Below, one piece after another: positions 31,615-41,005 of a DNA stretch of 64,000 nucleotides. Within the stretch, counting starts at the first letter, position 1; each line of letters starts with the position of its first letter. A program made the position numbers and the translations under genes. Source of the DNA: UBA12481 sp012523435 (lineage in GTDB: Bacteria > Bacteroidota > Bacteroidia > Bacteroidales > UBA12481); assembly GCA_028686135.1 (NCBI GenBank), contig JAQUCP010000008.1:36612-100611 (forward strand). Direction: 5' to 3'. Below the pieces are notes generated by a model that was not told the origin of the DNA, did no database searches, and saw nothing but the letters and a program-made list of their open reading frames with translations.

Positions 31615-32556
31615 TCACGATTCTGCTGTTCGAACGAAAAAGTGATTGCCGGCAGGATTATAGATAATCGTGAGCGCTGCCGGTATAACCTGTACCTGAA
31701 ATTCACGCGCAAAATGTAATTCGCCATCCACGTGAAACGGAACCTCACAGACGAAATCCAGGTTTAATTCTGCCGTTCGATAATAGTTTACCCGGTGGTC
31801 ATGGATGTGCTCGCCCTTGGGAACCATCAGCAGAAGCTTGAAACGCTCGCGGAGATTGAGCTTCCGGATACTGCACACATCAAGTAAACCATCATTGGCA
31901 AAGGCTTCGGGCGTGAGGAAAAAACTACCGGCAAACCGCCGACCATTCGCAATGGTGTTTATAAAACAATCCAACTCAATCGTCTTACCATTAGTGCGAG
32001 TTATCATCCGTTTCTCTCTGAAAAATAGCAAGGTCTTGATAATGTGCCAGATATACTTGTATTTGTTGCCCATCTTCGCTTTGCCGAGCCCCTTGTAGTT
32101 CTGGGCTGCAACCTCGGCGTCAAAACCAAGCCCCATTCCATTGATGAAATAGAGACCATTGACCGAACCAGCGTCCATTTTGATGGTATTCAACTCAAAA
32201 AAAGTTGCCCAGTCGGATTCTTCAAACCGGCTGGGTAATCCCAGTATCTGAATAAAATCATTTCCGGTGCCGGCAGGAATCATCCCAACTGTTACCCCTG
32301 ATTTCCCGATCAGGGGTAACGTGATTTCATTGAAAGTGCCATCACCCCCAACACCAATGATGTAATCATAACCACGAGCATAAAAATCGGCCGATAGTTC
32401 GGTTGCATGACCATGCCGCTCGGTCAAGACTATATCAGCATTGATCCCCTGTTGCTTAACCATAGTCTGGACCGTGGGTAAGTAATGGATTCCAAATCCA
32501 TTGCCTGCAATGGGGTTGACGATGAAAGCCCACTTCGGGGTTGCCGTGTTATTCAT
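31615..32556 (-). CDS. Diacylglycerol kinase-type lipid kinase (YegS/BmrU family)
   Basis: The 313-residue protein has the DAGK catalytic domain: NPIAGNGFGIHYLP at the start, YDYIIGVGGDGTFNEITLPL (GGDGT, about residues 60-80), VGMIPAGTGNDFIQILGLP (about 90-108) and MDAGSVNGLYFINGMGLGFDAEVA (about 130-153). It would phosphorylate diacylglycerol, sphingosine or a related lipid at the cytoplasmic face of the inner membrane. Its ATG overlaps the TAA of the upstream acyltransferase gene by one base (TAATG), so the two are translationally coupled and may act in one lipid-recycling step. Length and motifs are normal for the family. Confidence 0.92.
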   Translation of the reverse strand: MNNTATPKWAFIVNPIAGNGFGIHYLPTVQTMVKQQGINADIVLTERHGHATELSADFYARGYDYIIGVGGDGTFNEITLPLIGKSGVTVGMIPAGTGNDFIQILGLPSRFEESDWATFFELNTIKMDAGSVNGLYFINGMGLGFDAEVAAQNYKGLGKAKMGNKYKYIWHIIKTLLFFREKRMITRTNGKTIELDCFINTIANGRRFAGSFFLTPEAFANDGLLDVCSIRKLNLRERFKLLLMVPKGEHIHDHRVNYYRTAELNLDFVCEVPFHVDGELHFAREFQVQVIPAALTIIYNPAGNHFFVRTAES

Positions 32557-33305
32557 TAGGCGGAGAGAATTTGTTTTGGAAAGGCAGACACGATTTTTTC
32601 TCTGACTGTTGCAACGATCTCCTGATCAGATTTTTCCCGCAAATCAGAGTTGGGGATGGGCGGGTGAACAGTTACCCCTACACGGGAACTAAAATCGATC
32701 CAGAAACGGTTCTTGGGCTTGAGCGAATGAAATCCGGTGAGGGTAACGGGCAGAATATCCAGGTCGGTGGACCTAACCAGATGAATGAACCCCCGTCGAA
32801 AGGTATTGACACTTCCATCAAGGGTACGCGTGCCTTCGGGGAACATGGCGACAGATAAGCCATTTGATTTCCTGACTAGCTGCTCGAGCATCAGGCGGGT
32901 GTTGCGCACATCAGCCTTGCTCATCGGAATGTAATCAATCCGACGAAGAATCTGTCCAAACACGGGAATCCGCAACAAATGCTCCCGCCCAAACCAAGAA
33001 ACCCCAGGAAAAAATACTAAAATCGCCGTGATATCAAAGATGCTGGCATGATTCGCCAAAAGAATGTACTTTTTGTTGGGCAGGATATTTTCGGATCCTG
33101 AAACGCGTAAACGCTTGCCCATCAGTAAGAAAGTCATCCAAGCCCAATGCCTGACCATAAACCGGACCAGGCTCTTGCGGCTGGTGTAGGCAAATGGAAG
33201 GATGATCAGTGACGAAACTCCGGTAAAAGTGTAAAGAAGAACAAATACCGGAACCGTAATGATCACAAATACAAATGGTTTCAGAGTCTTCCCTAGTGCT
33301 GCCAA
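32556..33305 (-). CDS. 1-acyl-sn-glycerol-3-phosphate acyltransferase (PlsC-like)
   Basis: The 249-residue membrane-associated protein shows the four acyltransferase blocks: ANHASIFDITAIL with the catalytic His and Asp (NHx4D, about residues 74-81), IPVFGQILRRIDYIPMSK, AMFPEGTRTLDGSVNTFRRG (about 153-172) and DILPVTLTG. An N-terminal helix (FVFVIITVPVFVLLYTFTGV) anchors it. It transfers an acyl chain to lysophosphatidic acid to form phosphatidic acid. It is upstream of, and coupled to, a DAGK-type lipid kinase. A perfect TAnnTTTG box is on the minus strand at 33332-33339, 27 bases upstream of the start. Confidence 0.92.
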   Translation of the reverse strand: MAALGKTLKPFVFVIITVPVFVLLYTFTGVSSLIILPFAYTSRKSLVRFMVRHWAWMTFLLMGKRLRVSGSENILPNKKYILLANHASIFDITAILVFFPGVSWFGREHLLRIPVFGQILRRIDYIPMSKADVRNTRLMLEQLVRKSNGLSVAMFPEGTRTLDGSVNTFRRGFIHLVRSTDLDILPVTLTGFHSLKPKNRFWIDFSSRVGVTVHPPIPNSDLREKSDQEIVATVREKIVSAFPKQILSA

Positions 33306-33331
33306 GAGATACCTCTTATAGGTTATGGCAG

Positions 33332-33339
33332 CAAAAATA
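33332..33339 (-). promoter_or_regulatory. TAnnTTTG -7 box of the plsC-like / lipid kinase operon
   Basis: TATTTTTG on the minus strand matches the Bacteroidota -7 consensus exactly and lies 27 bases upstream of the acyltransferase start. No clear TTG element is seen at the -33 position. Confidence 0.45.
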
Positions 33340-33366
33340 GTAAAATTACGATCGGATTGCCGATCG
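33340..33366 (-). terminator. Terminator after the PspC gene
   Basis: On the minus strand CGATCGG (33366-33360) pairs with CCGATCG (33355-33349) around a 4-base loop, followed by TAATTTTAC. It lies 60 bases beyond the pspC-like stop and just before the next promoter. Confidence 0.6.
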
Positions 33367-33428
33367 GGTAAATTTGGAAGCTTCTCGTATCTTGCGACAG
33401 AATCTGCACACTCCCTGGCGGAAGGGGA

Positions 33429-33611
33429 TCATTTCCCCGCCGGGAAAAGGATCCAGCAGACAAGGTATAATAACAAACCAATGCCCAGCGCAAGAATACT
33501 GATGGCCCAGATTACTCTGACAATAACCGGATCAATGTTGAAATATTCGCCTAACCCACCACAGACCCCTGCAATCACCTTGTTGGAGGTAGAACGATGA
33601 ATACGCCTCAT
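33429..33611 (-). CDS. PspC domain small membrane protein
   Basis: The 60-residue protein (ATG at 33611; a TTG two codons upstream is less likely) is a stand-alone PspC domain: RIHRSTSNKVIAGVCGGLGE, then YFNIDPVIVRVIWAISILAL with the conserved Asp-Pro and a membrane helix ending in LVCWILFPAG. PspC proteins sense or respond to inner-membrane stress and, in some phyla, act with phage-shock proteins. No pspA or pspB is adjacent. A TATCTTTA box at 33653-33660 on the minus strand could be its promoter. It is followed by the lipid acyltransferase/kinase pair. Confidence 0.92.
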   Translation of the reverse strand: MRRIHRSTSNKVIAGVCGGLGEYFNIDPVIVRVIWAISILALGIGLLLYLVCWILFPAGK

Positions 33612-33672
33612 AATCAAATGATTAAGTGAATTGTAATTTTAGTACCGTTAAATAAAGATAATCAGATAAAAC

Positions 33673-36600
33673 ATGACTTCAAAAGATTTTGCCTCGAAGT
33701 GGTCTCATCTGTTAAATCTCACCGCTCTTTTTATTCTGATTTTTTTCCAGAGTGCTACAGAATTGGCTGTTGCGCAACTGCCAACTGCTAAGCCAATCAA
33801 AGTTAAAGTGGCTGTGGTAATCCAGGATCCAGTTCTGCCCCAATATGGCGGAAAACGAATGCATCAGGTGGTCAAAACTCCCGGCTATTCCTTCCAGTGG
33901 AATGATCCATTTCAGCTAACAGCAGAATATAAGGCCGCACTGGAGGAGATCAGTCACGGCACCGTTGAGTATGAGATAGTTAAGACAATCGATGACGGAC
34001 GCTTCTTCTCTCGCAGGAATGACAATGGGGAGATGCTGGGTTCAGAGGAGTTCATCGATCTACTCATGGAGCCCAACTGGGAAACGCTGAAAAAAATCGG
34101 AACGCACTTTGATTATCAGGCTTTTGTGGAGCATTACGGTTTTGATAAACTGCGCGATCACGATAAAATTCAGGAGGTGTGGGTGTGGTCGTTTCCTTAC
34201 GGAGGGATGTGGGAATCAAATTATTGCGGAGCCAACGGATTCTGGCTCAACTCGGAACCTACCACCACTACCTCAAACCAGAAACTGCTCGTAGTCATGG
34301 GACTCAACTACGAACGAAAAATGTCACTTGCGCTGGAAAGCTACGGTCATCGGTTCGAGTCGGTCATGCGGCACGTCTATGGCCGCTGGGATTACAATGC
34401 AGGCAACCCGAACAACTGGGAACGTTATACCCGCTACCACAAAACCCATCCAGGGCAAGCACACATTGGAAACATTCATTTCCCGCCGAACGGGGTACAT
34501 GATTATGACTGGATCAATAAGACCCCGGTGACTACACATGCCGATTCATGGGCTTTTTATCCTAATGTTCAGGAGTCTCACGGTCGAACGGTTGATTGCT
34601 CAGAATGGGATTGTTCGCATGAAGGTTATATGCGATGGTGGTTTAGTCATCTACCACATTTTGAGGGAGTTAACGCCGAAGATGGCAAGCTCAATAATTG
34701 GTGGCACTATGTCGTGAACTGGGAGGAAGCGCTCCAACTGGAGACTAAATTTAGGAGCCAGGTAAAAGTGGGGCGTAGCTCAGAGGATCGGCGAATTGGA
34801 TTGCTGATGGAGAAAAGAGAGGAAAATCCGGAGACCATCGCACTGGGCGCTTATTTGGAAAACCTCGATGGGGCAACGTTTTCCCGGGTTCAGATCGAAA
34901 CCGCTGGTAAACGATCTTTTGCCAAGGATGTGGATATTCTCTGGTATCACGAACCTGATTCAACGCTTGACCTGGATAATCTAGCCGATCAACTGGCCGG
35001 TCCGTTGAAAGAGTATGTCGAAAATGGTGGGAAACTGGTTCTCTCGCTCGATGCAGTCAAGTTGTTAACCCATCTGGGTGTGGAAAAGGTGGCGCCAACC
35101 ATCAACTATACGCGGTTGGTTGATCAGGGGAACGGACGCAAACTTGGGCTTCATGGCTTTCGCAGTCACCCGGTTTTTGAGGGGATGCTGGGAGGAGCCT
35201 ATGTATATGCCCCCAAGGAAGATGTTCTCGTGCGGCGGATCGGATGGATGGGCGACCAACTGCCCTCTGGGAAAGTTGTTGCTGTCGATTGGGCTTATAT
35301 TTTTCTTCATGAGCAGACCCGGCTAATGACAGAATATGACTTAGGCAAAGGAAAGATCCTGGCTATTGGGGCCTATCTGTATTACAATCAGCAAAACTTT
35401 AATCGGGCTCATTTAGAGCGATTTACAAATAATGTGCTGGATTATCTGAGCGGTCGTCCGGCAGAATCTCCGGTGCGCTACTGGGATTTTTCACCAACAC
35501 GTGTAGCGGAGGAGCCAGTTACAGTTGAGGCTGGTAACATGATTACCCAAAAACCACAGCTTTGGGAGCTCCCGGAAACGGACCTAACGCTAACTGCCGT
35601 GGCTGCTGAAAAGAATATGTGGGACGTCGCTGGTGAACGAATGGTCATCTTGGGTAAAGAACCTGCCGGTATTGATGAGATCTGGGCCCACCCGGTGATG
35701 GCCCTCCGGGATTATCAGGCAACCGTCCGTGTTGCAGGCGAAACAAAAAAAGTTCCATTGTCCGATCTCACCGCAGAGATCAGCATGAGGCCGGAAGCAT
35801 TTGTTAGATCCTATGATGTGTTTGGAGGAGAACTGAATGAGGTTATCACGGTTCATCCAACCGATGGTAATGCGGTAATTCATTATGAATATGCAGGAAG
35901 TAAACCTATCGACCTGGATATCAGCTTTAAAAGCAACCTCCGTTTGATGTGGCCCTATTCGGAGCGAGTCACCGGAGCCATCCTCTACCAATGGGATGAT
36001 CGGCTGAATGGCTGGATGATCCGCGACAAGAGCGAGGAGTTTGCCGTAGTGGTTGGTGCTAATGTGCCAGTCAGGAATCGCACAGCGCAACCTGACGAAG
36101 GCCTCATGGCTTTCCTGAACTTAGGTATCAGTTTGTCGCCTGGTACAGCGGCTGATGTGGTGGTGGGAACCTCAGCTACGGGAGTCGCTGAAGCTGTTTC
36201 AGCTTATCGCCGGGCTTCGATGGATGCCTTTAAAGTTTATGTTGCTGCCCGCGACTATGCTTCTTCTCTGTTTAATGGCAAGCTTGCGATCACGGGTGTC
36301 GATGAGGAGTTTAACAAAGGATACCGCTGGGCATTGGTCGGGACCGATCGTTTCATCGTTAATACCCCGGGTGTGGGGCGATCTTTGGTAGCTGGTTATG
36401 CCACTACCGCCTTTGGATGGGATGGAGCTCAGAAAGTCAACGGCCGCCCCGGATATGCCTGGTACTTTGGCCGGGATGCGGTGTGGAGTGCCTTTGCTAT
36501 GCTGGGTTATGGGGATTTCGACCGCGTCAGGACCATCCTGGAGCTCTTTGCACGTTATCAGGATATCTCAGGAAAGATTTACCATGAGCTCACTACCTCA

Positions 36601-38025
36601 GGTATCGCTCATTACGATGCTGCAGATGCAACTCCCCTCTATATCGTGCTAGCTGGCAAGTATTTACAGCAAACAGGCGATCTAGATTTCATACGGAAGG
36701 AGTGGCCAGCCATCCGGAAAGCCATTGATTTTTGCTTCAGTACCGATACCGATGGTGATCATCTGATTGAAAATACCCAGCAGGGTCATGGTTGGGAAGA
36801 GGGCGGATCACTATATGTTACCCATACCACGCAGTATATGGTCTCGTGCTGGGCTGAAGCGTTGGCCCAGGCATCCTATATGGCTCATCATCTGAATCTT
36901 AAGGACCTTTCCGGATACTATCAGGAGGAGGCCGGAATTGTTTTAAATGCCCTGAATGAAGATTTCTGGAATCCGGAAACCGGATTTTTTAATCATGGAA
37001 AGTTCAAAGATGGGACTTACTTGGATGAGCCATCCGTCATGACCGCAATCCCCTTACACTGGGGCCAAATCCGTGATCCGAAGAGAGCAGCAAGCGTAGC
37101 TGATCAGCTGGCCTCCTGTCATTTCACGACTGATTGGGGAACGAGGATCGTGAGCGACAAAGCATCCTTTTTCGCACCCGGAGGATATCATACCGGTAGT
37201 GTCTGGCCACTTTTCACCGGATGGGCTGCGTTAGGTGATTATGCGACTGGTTACTTAAATCAGGGTTATTCAAAAATGATGAGTAACCTACTGATTTACA
37301 AGCACTGGTCGCTGGGGTATGTGGAGGAGGTTCTTCATGGCACAGAATTCAAATACTTTGGCGTATGCCGTCATCAGTGCTGGAGTGAAACGATGGTCCT
37401 ACAGCCGGCCATCGATGGAATGCTGGGATTAAAACCGGATGCTATGAATGATGAAGTAGCCCTGCGCCTTAACTTTCCTCTGGATTGGGATACGGTCAAG
37501 GTTGAAAATATTCGGGTGGGAGACCACATTTTCCGGTTGGAAATGAACCGCCGACCTGATCGTACCCTGGTGTCGGTTACCCGGACCGATTCGGATAAGG
37601 TGAGCGAAGGCGGGAACAAGCTGAAAACCAGTCTCTATATACCGTTGCTCAGAGGAGCTAAAGTCAGTCGTGTTATTGCAAATGGTAACCCAGTGAGCCA
37701 GTTAAACTATGTTCTTTGGGGGAGAGGTGTCAACTGGGTTGACGACCTGGATTCGACCATCAATTTGGAGATTTTCCATACAGGTGGGGTCAGTGTTCTG
37801 CCACAGATTCACCATCCCAAGCCCGGAGATGCCTCCACCGGATTGAAGATCATCAGCGAGATGAAGGTTGGTTCTGATTATCAAATTGTGCTGGAAGGAA
37901 TCAGCGGAACAGAAGGGAAAATCCGTATTCTGAGGCCTGAAGGAATAGAGGAACATCAGGTATCATTCCCTGAATCAGAAGAAACATACAGCCGATTAAT
38001 CCTGAGTCTCCCGGTCGAGAAGTGA
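33673..38025 (+). CDS. Secreted 1450-residue multidomain protein with debranching-enzyme-like alpha/alpha barrel
   Basis: A signal peptide (hydrophobic NLTALFILIFFQSATELAVA, about residues 15-35) leads a long protein with four visible parts. Residues about 40-365 form an uncharacterised domain with SFPYGGMWESNYCGANGFWL, HIGNIHFPPNGVHDYDWI and NNWWHYVVNWEEAL. Residues about 375-590 look like a class I amidotransferase/ThuA-type Rossmann domain (DVDILWYHEPDSTLDLDN, ENGGKLVLSLDAV, LGKGKILAIGAYL). Residues about 620-850 are beta-rich. Residues about 875-1290 form an alpha/alpha barrel like amylo-alpha-1,6-glucosidase and GH15/GH63 enzymes: GYAWYFGRDAVWSAFAML (acid D near 934), HELTTSGIAHYDAADATP, GHGWEEGGSL and PGGYHTGSVWPLFTGWA. 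The last part is a beta domain. It probably attacks alpha-glucosidic or related polymers outside the cell. No GH family number is claimed. Confidence 0.75.
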   Translation: MTSKDFASKWSHLLNLTALFILIFFQSATELAVAQLPTAKPIKVKVAVVIQDPVLPQYGGKRMHQVVKTPGYSFQWNDPFQLTAEYKAALEEISHGTVEYEIVKTIDDGRFFSRRNDNGEMLGSEEFIDLLMEPNWETLKKIGTHFDYQAFVEHYGFDKLRDHDKIQEVWVWSFPYGGMWESNYCGANGFWLNSEPTTTTSNQKLLVVMGLNYERKMSLALESYGHRFESVMRHVYGRWDYNAGNPNNWERYTRYHKTHPGQAHIGNIHFPPNGVHDYDWINKTPVTTHADSWAFYPNVQESHGRTVDCSEWDCSHEGYMRWWFSHLPHFEGVNAEDGKLNNWWHYVVNWEEALQLETKFRSQVKVGRSSEDRRIGLLMEKREENPETIALGAYLENLDGATFSRVQIETAGKRSFAKDVDILWYHEPDSTLDLDNLADQLAGPLKEYVENGGKLVLSLDAVKLLTHLGVEKVAPTINYTRLVDQGNGRKLGLHGFRSHPVFEGMLGGAYVYAPKEDVLVRRIGWMGDQLPSGKVVAVDWAYIFLHEQTRLMTEYDLGKGKILAIGAYLYYNQQNFNRAHLERFTNNVLDYLSGRPAESPVRYWDFSPTRVAEEPVTVEAGNMITQKPQLWELPETDLTLTAVAAEKNMWDVAGERMVILGKEPAGIDEIWAHPVMALRDYQATVRVAGETKKVPLSDLTAEISMRPEAFVRSYDVFGGELNEVITVHPTDGNAVIHYEYAGSKPIDLDISFKSNLRLMWPYSERVTGAILYQWDDRLNGWMIRDKSEEFAVVVGANVPVRNRTAQPDEGLMAFLNLGISLSPGTAADVVVGTSATGVAEAVSAYRRASMDAFKVYVAARDYASSLFNGKLAITGVDEEFNKGYRWALVGTDRFIVNTPGVGRSLVAGYATTAFGWDGAQKVNGRPGYAWYFGRDAVWSAFAMLGYGDFDRVRTILELFARYQDISGKIYHELTTSGIAHYDAADATPLYIVLAGKYLQQTGDLDFIRKEWPAIRKAIDFCFSTDTDGDHLIENTQQGHGWEEGGSLYVTHTTQYMVSCWAEALAQASYMAHHLNLKDLSGYYQEEAGIVLNALNEDFWNPETGFFNHGKFKDGTYLDEPSVMTAIPLHWGQIRDPKRAASVADQLASCHFTTDWGTRIVSDKASFFAPGGYHTGSVWPLFTGWAALGDYATGYLNQGYSKMMSNLLIYKHWSLGYVEEVLHGTEFKYFGVCRHQCWSETMVLQPAIDGMLGLKPDAMNDEVALRLNFPLDWDTVKVENIRVGDHIFRLEMNRRPDRTLVSVTRTDSDKVSEGGNKLKTSLYIPLLRGAKVSRVIANGNPVSQLNYVLWGRGVNWVDDLDSTINLEIFHTGGVSVLPQIHHPKPGDASTGLKIISEMKVGSDYQIVLEGISGTEGKIRILRPEGIEEHQVSFPESEETYSRLILSLPVEK

Positions 38026-38077
38026 CCTTAGTACGATATTCTTCGCTCTTAAAAAGTCGAATTAACGCATGAAATAT

Positions 38078-38085
38078 TATTTTTG
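38078..38085 (+). promoter_or_regulatory. TAnnTTTG -7 box upstream of the outer-membrane barrel gene
   Basis: TATTTTTG matches the Bacteroidota -7 consensus. It lies 85 bases before the ATG at 38171, giving a leader of about 80 bases. No clear -33 element is seen. Confidence 0.35.
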
Positions 38086-38170
38086 AATGGTCATGATGGA
38101 GTCCAGAAACCACAAAAAAACGGGGCGGAACCGAAAAGCCATACGAGTAGGGCCATAAAAACAACTAAAT

Positions 38171-38635
38171 ATGAAGAAGTTAGTAGTAACTGTTTGTGTG
38201 TTGAGCGTTGCACTTTTATCTTTTGGACAGCAGGTTGATAAAAGCAGGCTGCAAGTGAATGCAGGTGTTGGGTTATCAACATGGGGTTTCCCGGTTTATC
38301 TTGGAGCAGATTACTGGGTCAATCAGGACATTACTGTAGGTTTGGAAGCATCATTCCGGTTTGGGTTTAACCATTACACCCGTATTGGCGGATTGGTGAA
38401 TGCGAACTATCATGTTAATCGTCTGCTTGAGTTGCCTGAACAATTTGATGTTTATGGTGGTATCAGCATAGGGCCGTTTATCAGTCTTTATCGTTACAGC
38501 TCACCCAGTTTTTATTTAGGTGCCGGATTACAGATTGGAGGTCGTTATTACATCAACGATAAATTGGCTTTCAATGTTGAAGTTGGCGGTGGGACGCTGA
38601 CTGGTGGGAAAGCTGGCATTACATTCAGGTTTTAG
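38171..38635 (+). CDS. Small outer-membrane beta-barrel protein
   Basis: The 154-residue protein has a signal peptide (MKKLVVTVCVLSVALLSFGQ) and about eight short amphipathic strands alternating with turns: LQVNAGVGLSTWGFPVYLGA, DITVGLEASFRFGF, GGLVNANYHVNRLL, FDVYGGISIGPFISLY, FYLGAGLQIGGRYYIN and LAFNVEVGGGTLTGGKAGIT, ending with a terminal Phe (TFRF), the usual outer-membrane insertion signal. It is an OmpW/OmpX-like barrel of unknown role. It stands alone, convergent to the MFS gene at 38644. Confidence 0.8.
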   Translation: MKKLVVTVCVLSVALLSFGQQVDKSRLQVNAGVGLSTWGFPVYLGADYWVNQDITVGLEASFRFGFNHYTRIGGLVNANYHVNRLLELPEQFDVYGGISIGPFISLYRYSSPSFYLGAGLQIGGRYYINDKLAFNVEVGGGTLTGGKAGITFRF

Positions 38636-38643
38636 ATCATCGT

Positions 38644-39930
38644 TTAGCTTCGGATTTTTGCCGGAAGCATTTTCGGCATGATGAGGTGGACGGCGCCGAG
38701 TACCAGGAGGTACAACAGGCCTGCCACCAGAAAAGCGTAAACATATCCATGCGGTCCAGCATCGGTGAGCACCCTGCCCAAAGCCAGGTTGGCAACGATG
38801 CTGGATACCGCTCCCACCATTCCCCCGATACCCACGACAGATCCTACAGCCTGCTTGGGAAATACATCTCCCACCAGGGTAAACACATTAGCCGACCAGG
38901 CCTGATGTGCCCCAGCGGCCAGAGCGATCAGTAGCACGGCAACCCATTGATTAGACACCAGGGGTGCCAGTGTTACCGGCAAAACCAGCAGCGCACAAAT
39001 CAACAGCGTGATTTTCCGTGCTTTATTCAGAGACCATCCGCGCCGAATGAAAAAGCCAGAAAGATAGCCTCCTCCGATGCTTCCAACATCGGCTATCAGG
39101 TAAATCAGGATCAACGGCAGAGCTAAGCCCTTTAGCTGAAGGCCAAACCGAGCGTTCAGGAAAAAGCCTCCCCAAAAAAGATAAAACCACCAAACCGCAT
39201 CCGGAATTTTTGCCATGGCAAAAGCCCAGGTCTCCTTTATTGGCAACAGTTTTCGCCATGGAATCTTCTTCTGATCAGGCTCCGGAGGGTCGCTAAGAAT
39301 ATGATCCAATTCAGCCTTCTTGAGCTTTGGGTGAACCTCCGGCCTGCGGTATGTCAGATTCCATAAAATCACCCAAATCAGACTAAATACCCCTGTCAAC
39401 AGGAAAGCCACCTGCCAGTTTCTGCCTTCATTACTGACAAACAACGGAACCAACAGTGGTGCCAAAATGGCCCCGACATTGGTTCCGGCATTGAATAATC
39501 CGGTGGCAAAGGCTCGCTCTTTTTTTGGAAACCATTCGGCCACCGTCTTTACTGCTGAAGGGAAGTTCCCCGACTCTCCAAATCCCAGCCCGAAGCGTGC
39601 TGCAGCAAAACCAATCCACCCCATGCCCCGTGTCACTGTTGCGTGAAGCATCCCGAAAAGACTCCAGATAACGATTGACAAGGTGTAACCCTTTTTTGTC
39701 CCCAAACGATCGATGATCCCGCCCATCGTGAGGAGGCCAATCGCATAAGCAATTTGAAAAGAGATAGTTATGTTGGCATAGTCCTGGATCGACCAGGAGA
39801 AAACCTTGTCCCGCAACGTCGGTCCGAGAACACCCAAAATGCTGCGGTCAACATAATTTATGGTGGTGGCCATGAAGAGCAGGGCCAGGATCCTCCAGCG
39901 GTATCCACCCGCCTTGGCTCTGGTTAACAT
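38644..39930 (-). CDS. MFS transporter, anion:cation symporter (hexuronate) type
   Basis: The 428-residue protein has 12 predicted helices and MFS motifs: GYRWRILALLFMATTINYVDRSIL at the start, GGIIDRLGTKKGYTLSIVIW (the loop 2-3 motif) and AARFGLGFGESGNFPSAVKTVAEWFPKKERAFATGLFNAG, which is the signature of the ACS family that includes the hexuronate transporter ExuT and other sugar-acid carriers. It would import hexuronates or related organic anions with H+ or Na+. It is divergent from the epimerase gene at 40014. Specific cargo cannot be fixed, but uronic acids fit the other glycan genes here. Confidence 0.9.
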   Translation of the reverse strand: MLTRAKAGGYRWRILALLFMATTINYVDRSILGVLGPTLRDKVFSWSIQDYANITISFQIAYAIGLLTMGGIIDRLGTKKGYTLSIVIWSLFGMLHATVTRGMGWIGFAAARFGLGFGESGNFPSAVKTVAEWFPKKERAFATGLFNAGTNVGAILAPLLVPLFVSNEGRNWQVAFLLTGVFSLIWVILWNLTYRRPEVHPKLKKAELDHILSDPPEPDQKKIPWRKLLPIKETWAFAMAKIPDAVWWFYLFWGGFFLNARFGLQLKGLALPLILIYLIADVGSIGGGYLSGFFIRRGWSLNKARKITLLICALLVLPVTLAPLVSNQWVAVLLIALAAGAHQAWSANVFTLVGDVFPKQAVGSVVGIGGMVGAVSSIVANLALGRVLTDAGPHGYVYAFLVAGLLYLLVLGAVHLIMPKMLPAKIRS

Positions 39931-39950
39931 AGGGTTGTGATTACTGTGTA

Positions 39951-39982
39951 TTGTTTTGTGCTAATTTAGAGGAATATCTTTA
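39951..39982 (+). promoter_or_regulatory. Promoter-like element before the epimerase gene
   Basis: A TTG near 39951-39953 is followed after 21 bases by TATCTTTA (39975-39982), one base off the TAnnTTTG consensus, 31 bases before the ATG at 40014. Confidence 0.35.
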
Positions 39983-40013
39983 AATCCGATTTTTTTCTCC
40001 AGAATCATACCCA

Positions 40014-41003
40014 ATGAAAGTTTTAGTGACCGGAGCAAATGGTTTTCTCGCTGCCAATATTGTCAGGGAGCTAAACCGGCGTGGGGTGCCTGTTAGGGGA
40101 CTCGTTAGGCCCTCTGCCGACCTATCCGCCTTAGAAGGTGCCGATTGTGAGCTAATCACCGGATCCTATTTGAATGAGCGGGATCTGGATCAGGCCATGG
40201 AGACCTGTGATTTTGTTATTCATCCTGCTGCTTTTACCGGGCCTACCCCAACGGATCTGAAATATTACCTCGAACCAAACGTGGAGGGAACACGAAACGT
40301 TGTTCGCGTTTGCCTGCAGAAAGGAATCAAAAGGCTGGTCTATGTCAGTACCGTCAATACCATCGGGTTTGGTACGGAAAATCATCCGGGCCGTGAGGAT
40401 TGGCCCCTGGATGGCCGACCCTTCAGCCACTCAGGATACGCCCAAAGTAAAGTTTTGGCTGAGAATCTGATCCGAGAAGCTATTGATAATCAGGGTTTAA
40501 ATGCCGTTATCGTCAATCCTACCTTTATTATTGGTCCATACGATGCTAAACCAAGCTCCAACCGAATGCTCCTGATCTATTTTGAGCGAAGCTTTTCCCT
40601 GATTCCACCCGGTGGGAAAAATTTTGTGTATGTCGGTGATGTGGCAGTGGCAACTTGTAATGCCCTCGAAATGGGAAAGTCGGGAGAGCGATATATCCTG
40701 GCTCATCGAAATCTTACCCTGAACGCTTTTTTTGATCTGGTGGAGAAGGTCGTCGGCCGTAAGCAACGCCGAATCCATATCCCCGGTCCACTGATCCGCT
40801 TAGCTGGACAGGCCGGACAACTGTTCGATATCTTTGGGTCTGATTATCAGCTTGATCCGGTAACTGCCCACATCTTGTGTATCCGAAACTTTTACACCGC
40901 CGAAAAAGCAATACGGGAACTTAACATGCCACAAACACCCATTGAACAGGCTATACAAGAATCATGGGAGTGGCTTCAACAGCACAAGACCAAGGCAGGA
41001 TGA
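40014..41003 (+). CDS. NAD-dependent epimerase/dehydratase family protein (extended SDR)
   Basis: The 329-residue protein is an extended short-chain dehydrogenase: MKVLVTGANGFLAANIVREL (Gly-rich NAD(P) loop), RLVYVSTVNTIGFG with the catalytic Ser/Thr, and HSGYAQSKVLAENL with the YxxxK pair (about residues 143-147). The closest groups by look are the dihydroflavonol-4-reductase and 3-beta-hydroxysteroid dehydrogenase-like members, which reduce or epimerise hydroxyl groups of sugars, sterols or flavonoid-like compounds. It is cytoplasmic and its substrate is unknown. It is monocistronic, with a bidirectional-looking hairpin and T-run directly after its stop. Confidence 0.88.
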   Translation: MKVLVTGANGFLAANIVRELNRRGVPVRGLVRPSADLSALEGADCELITGSYLNERDLDQAMETCDFVIHPAAFTGPTPTDLKYYLEPNVEGTRNVVRVCLQKGIKRLVYVSTVNTIGFGTENHPGREDWPLDGRPFSHSGYAQSKVLAENLIREAIDNQGLNAVIVNPTFIIGPYDAKPSSNRMLLIYFERSFSLIPPGGKNFVYVGDVAVATCNALEMGKSGERYILAHRNLTLNAFFDLVEKVVGRKQRRIHIPGPLIRLAGQAGQLFDIFGSDYQLDPVTAHILCIRNFYTAEKAIRELNMPQTPIEQAIQESWEWLQQHKTKAG

Positions 41004-41005
41004 GC

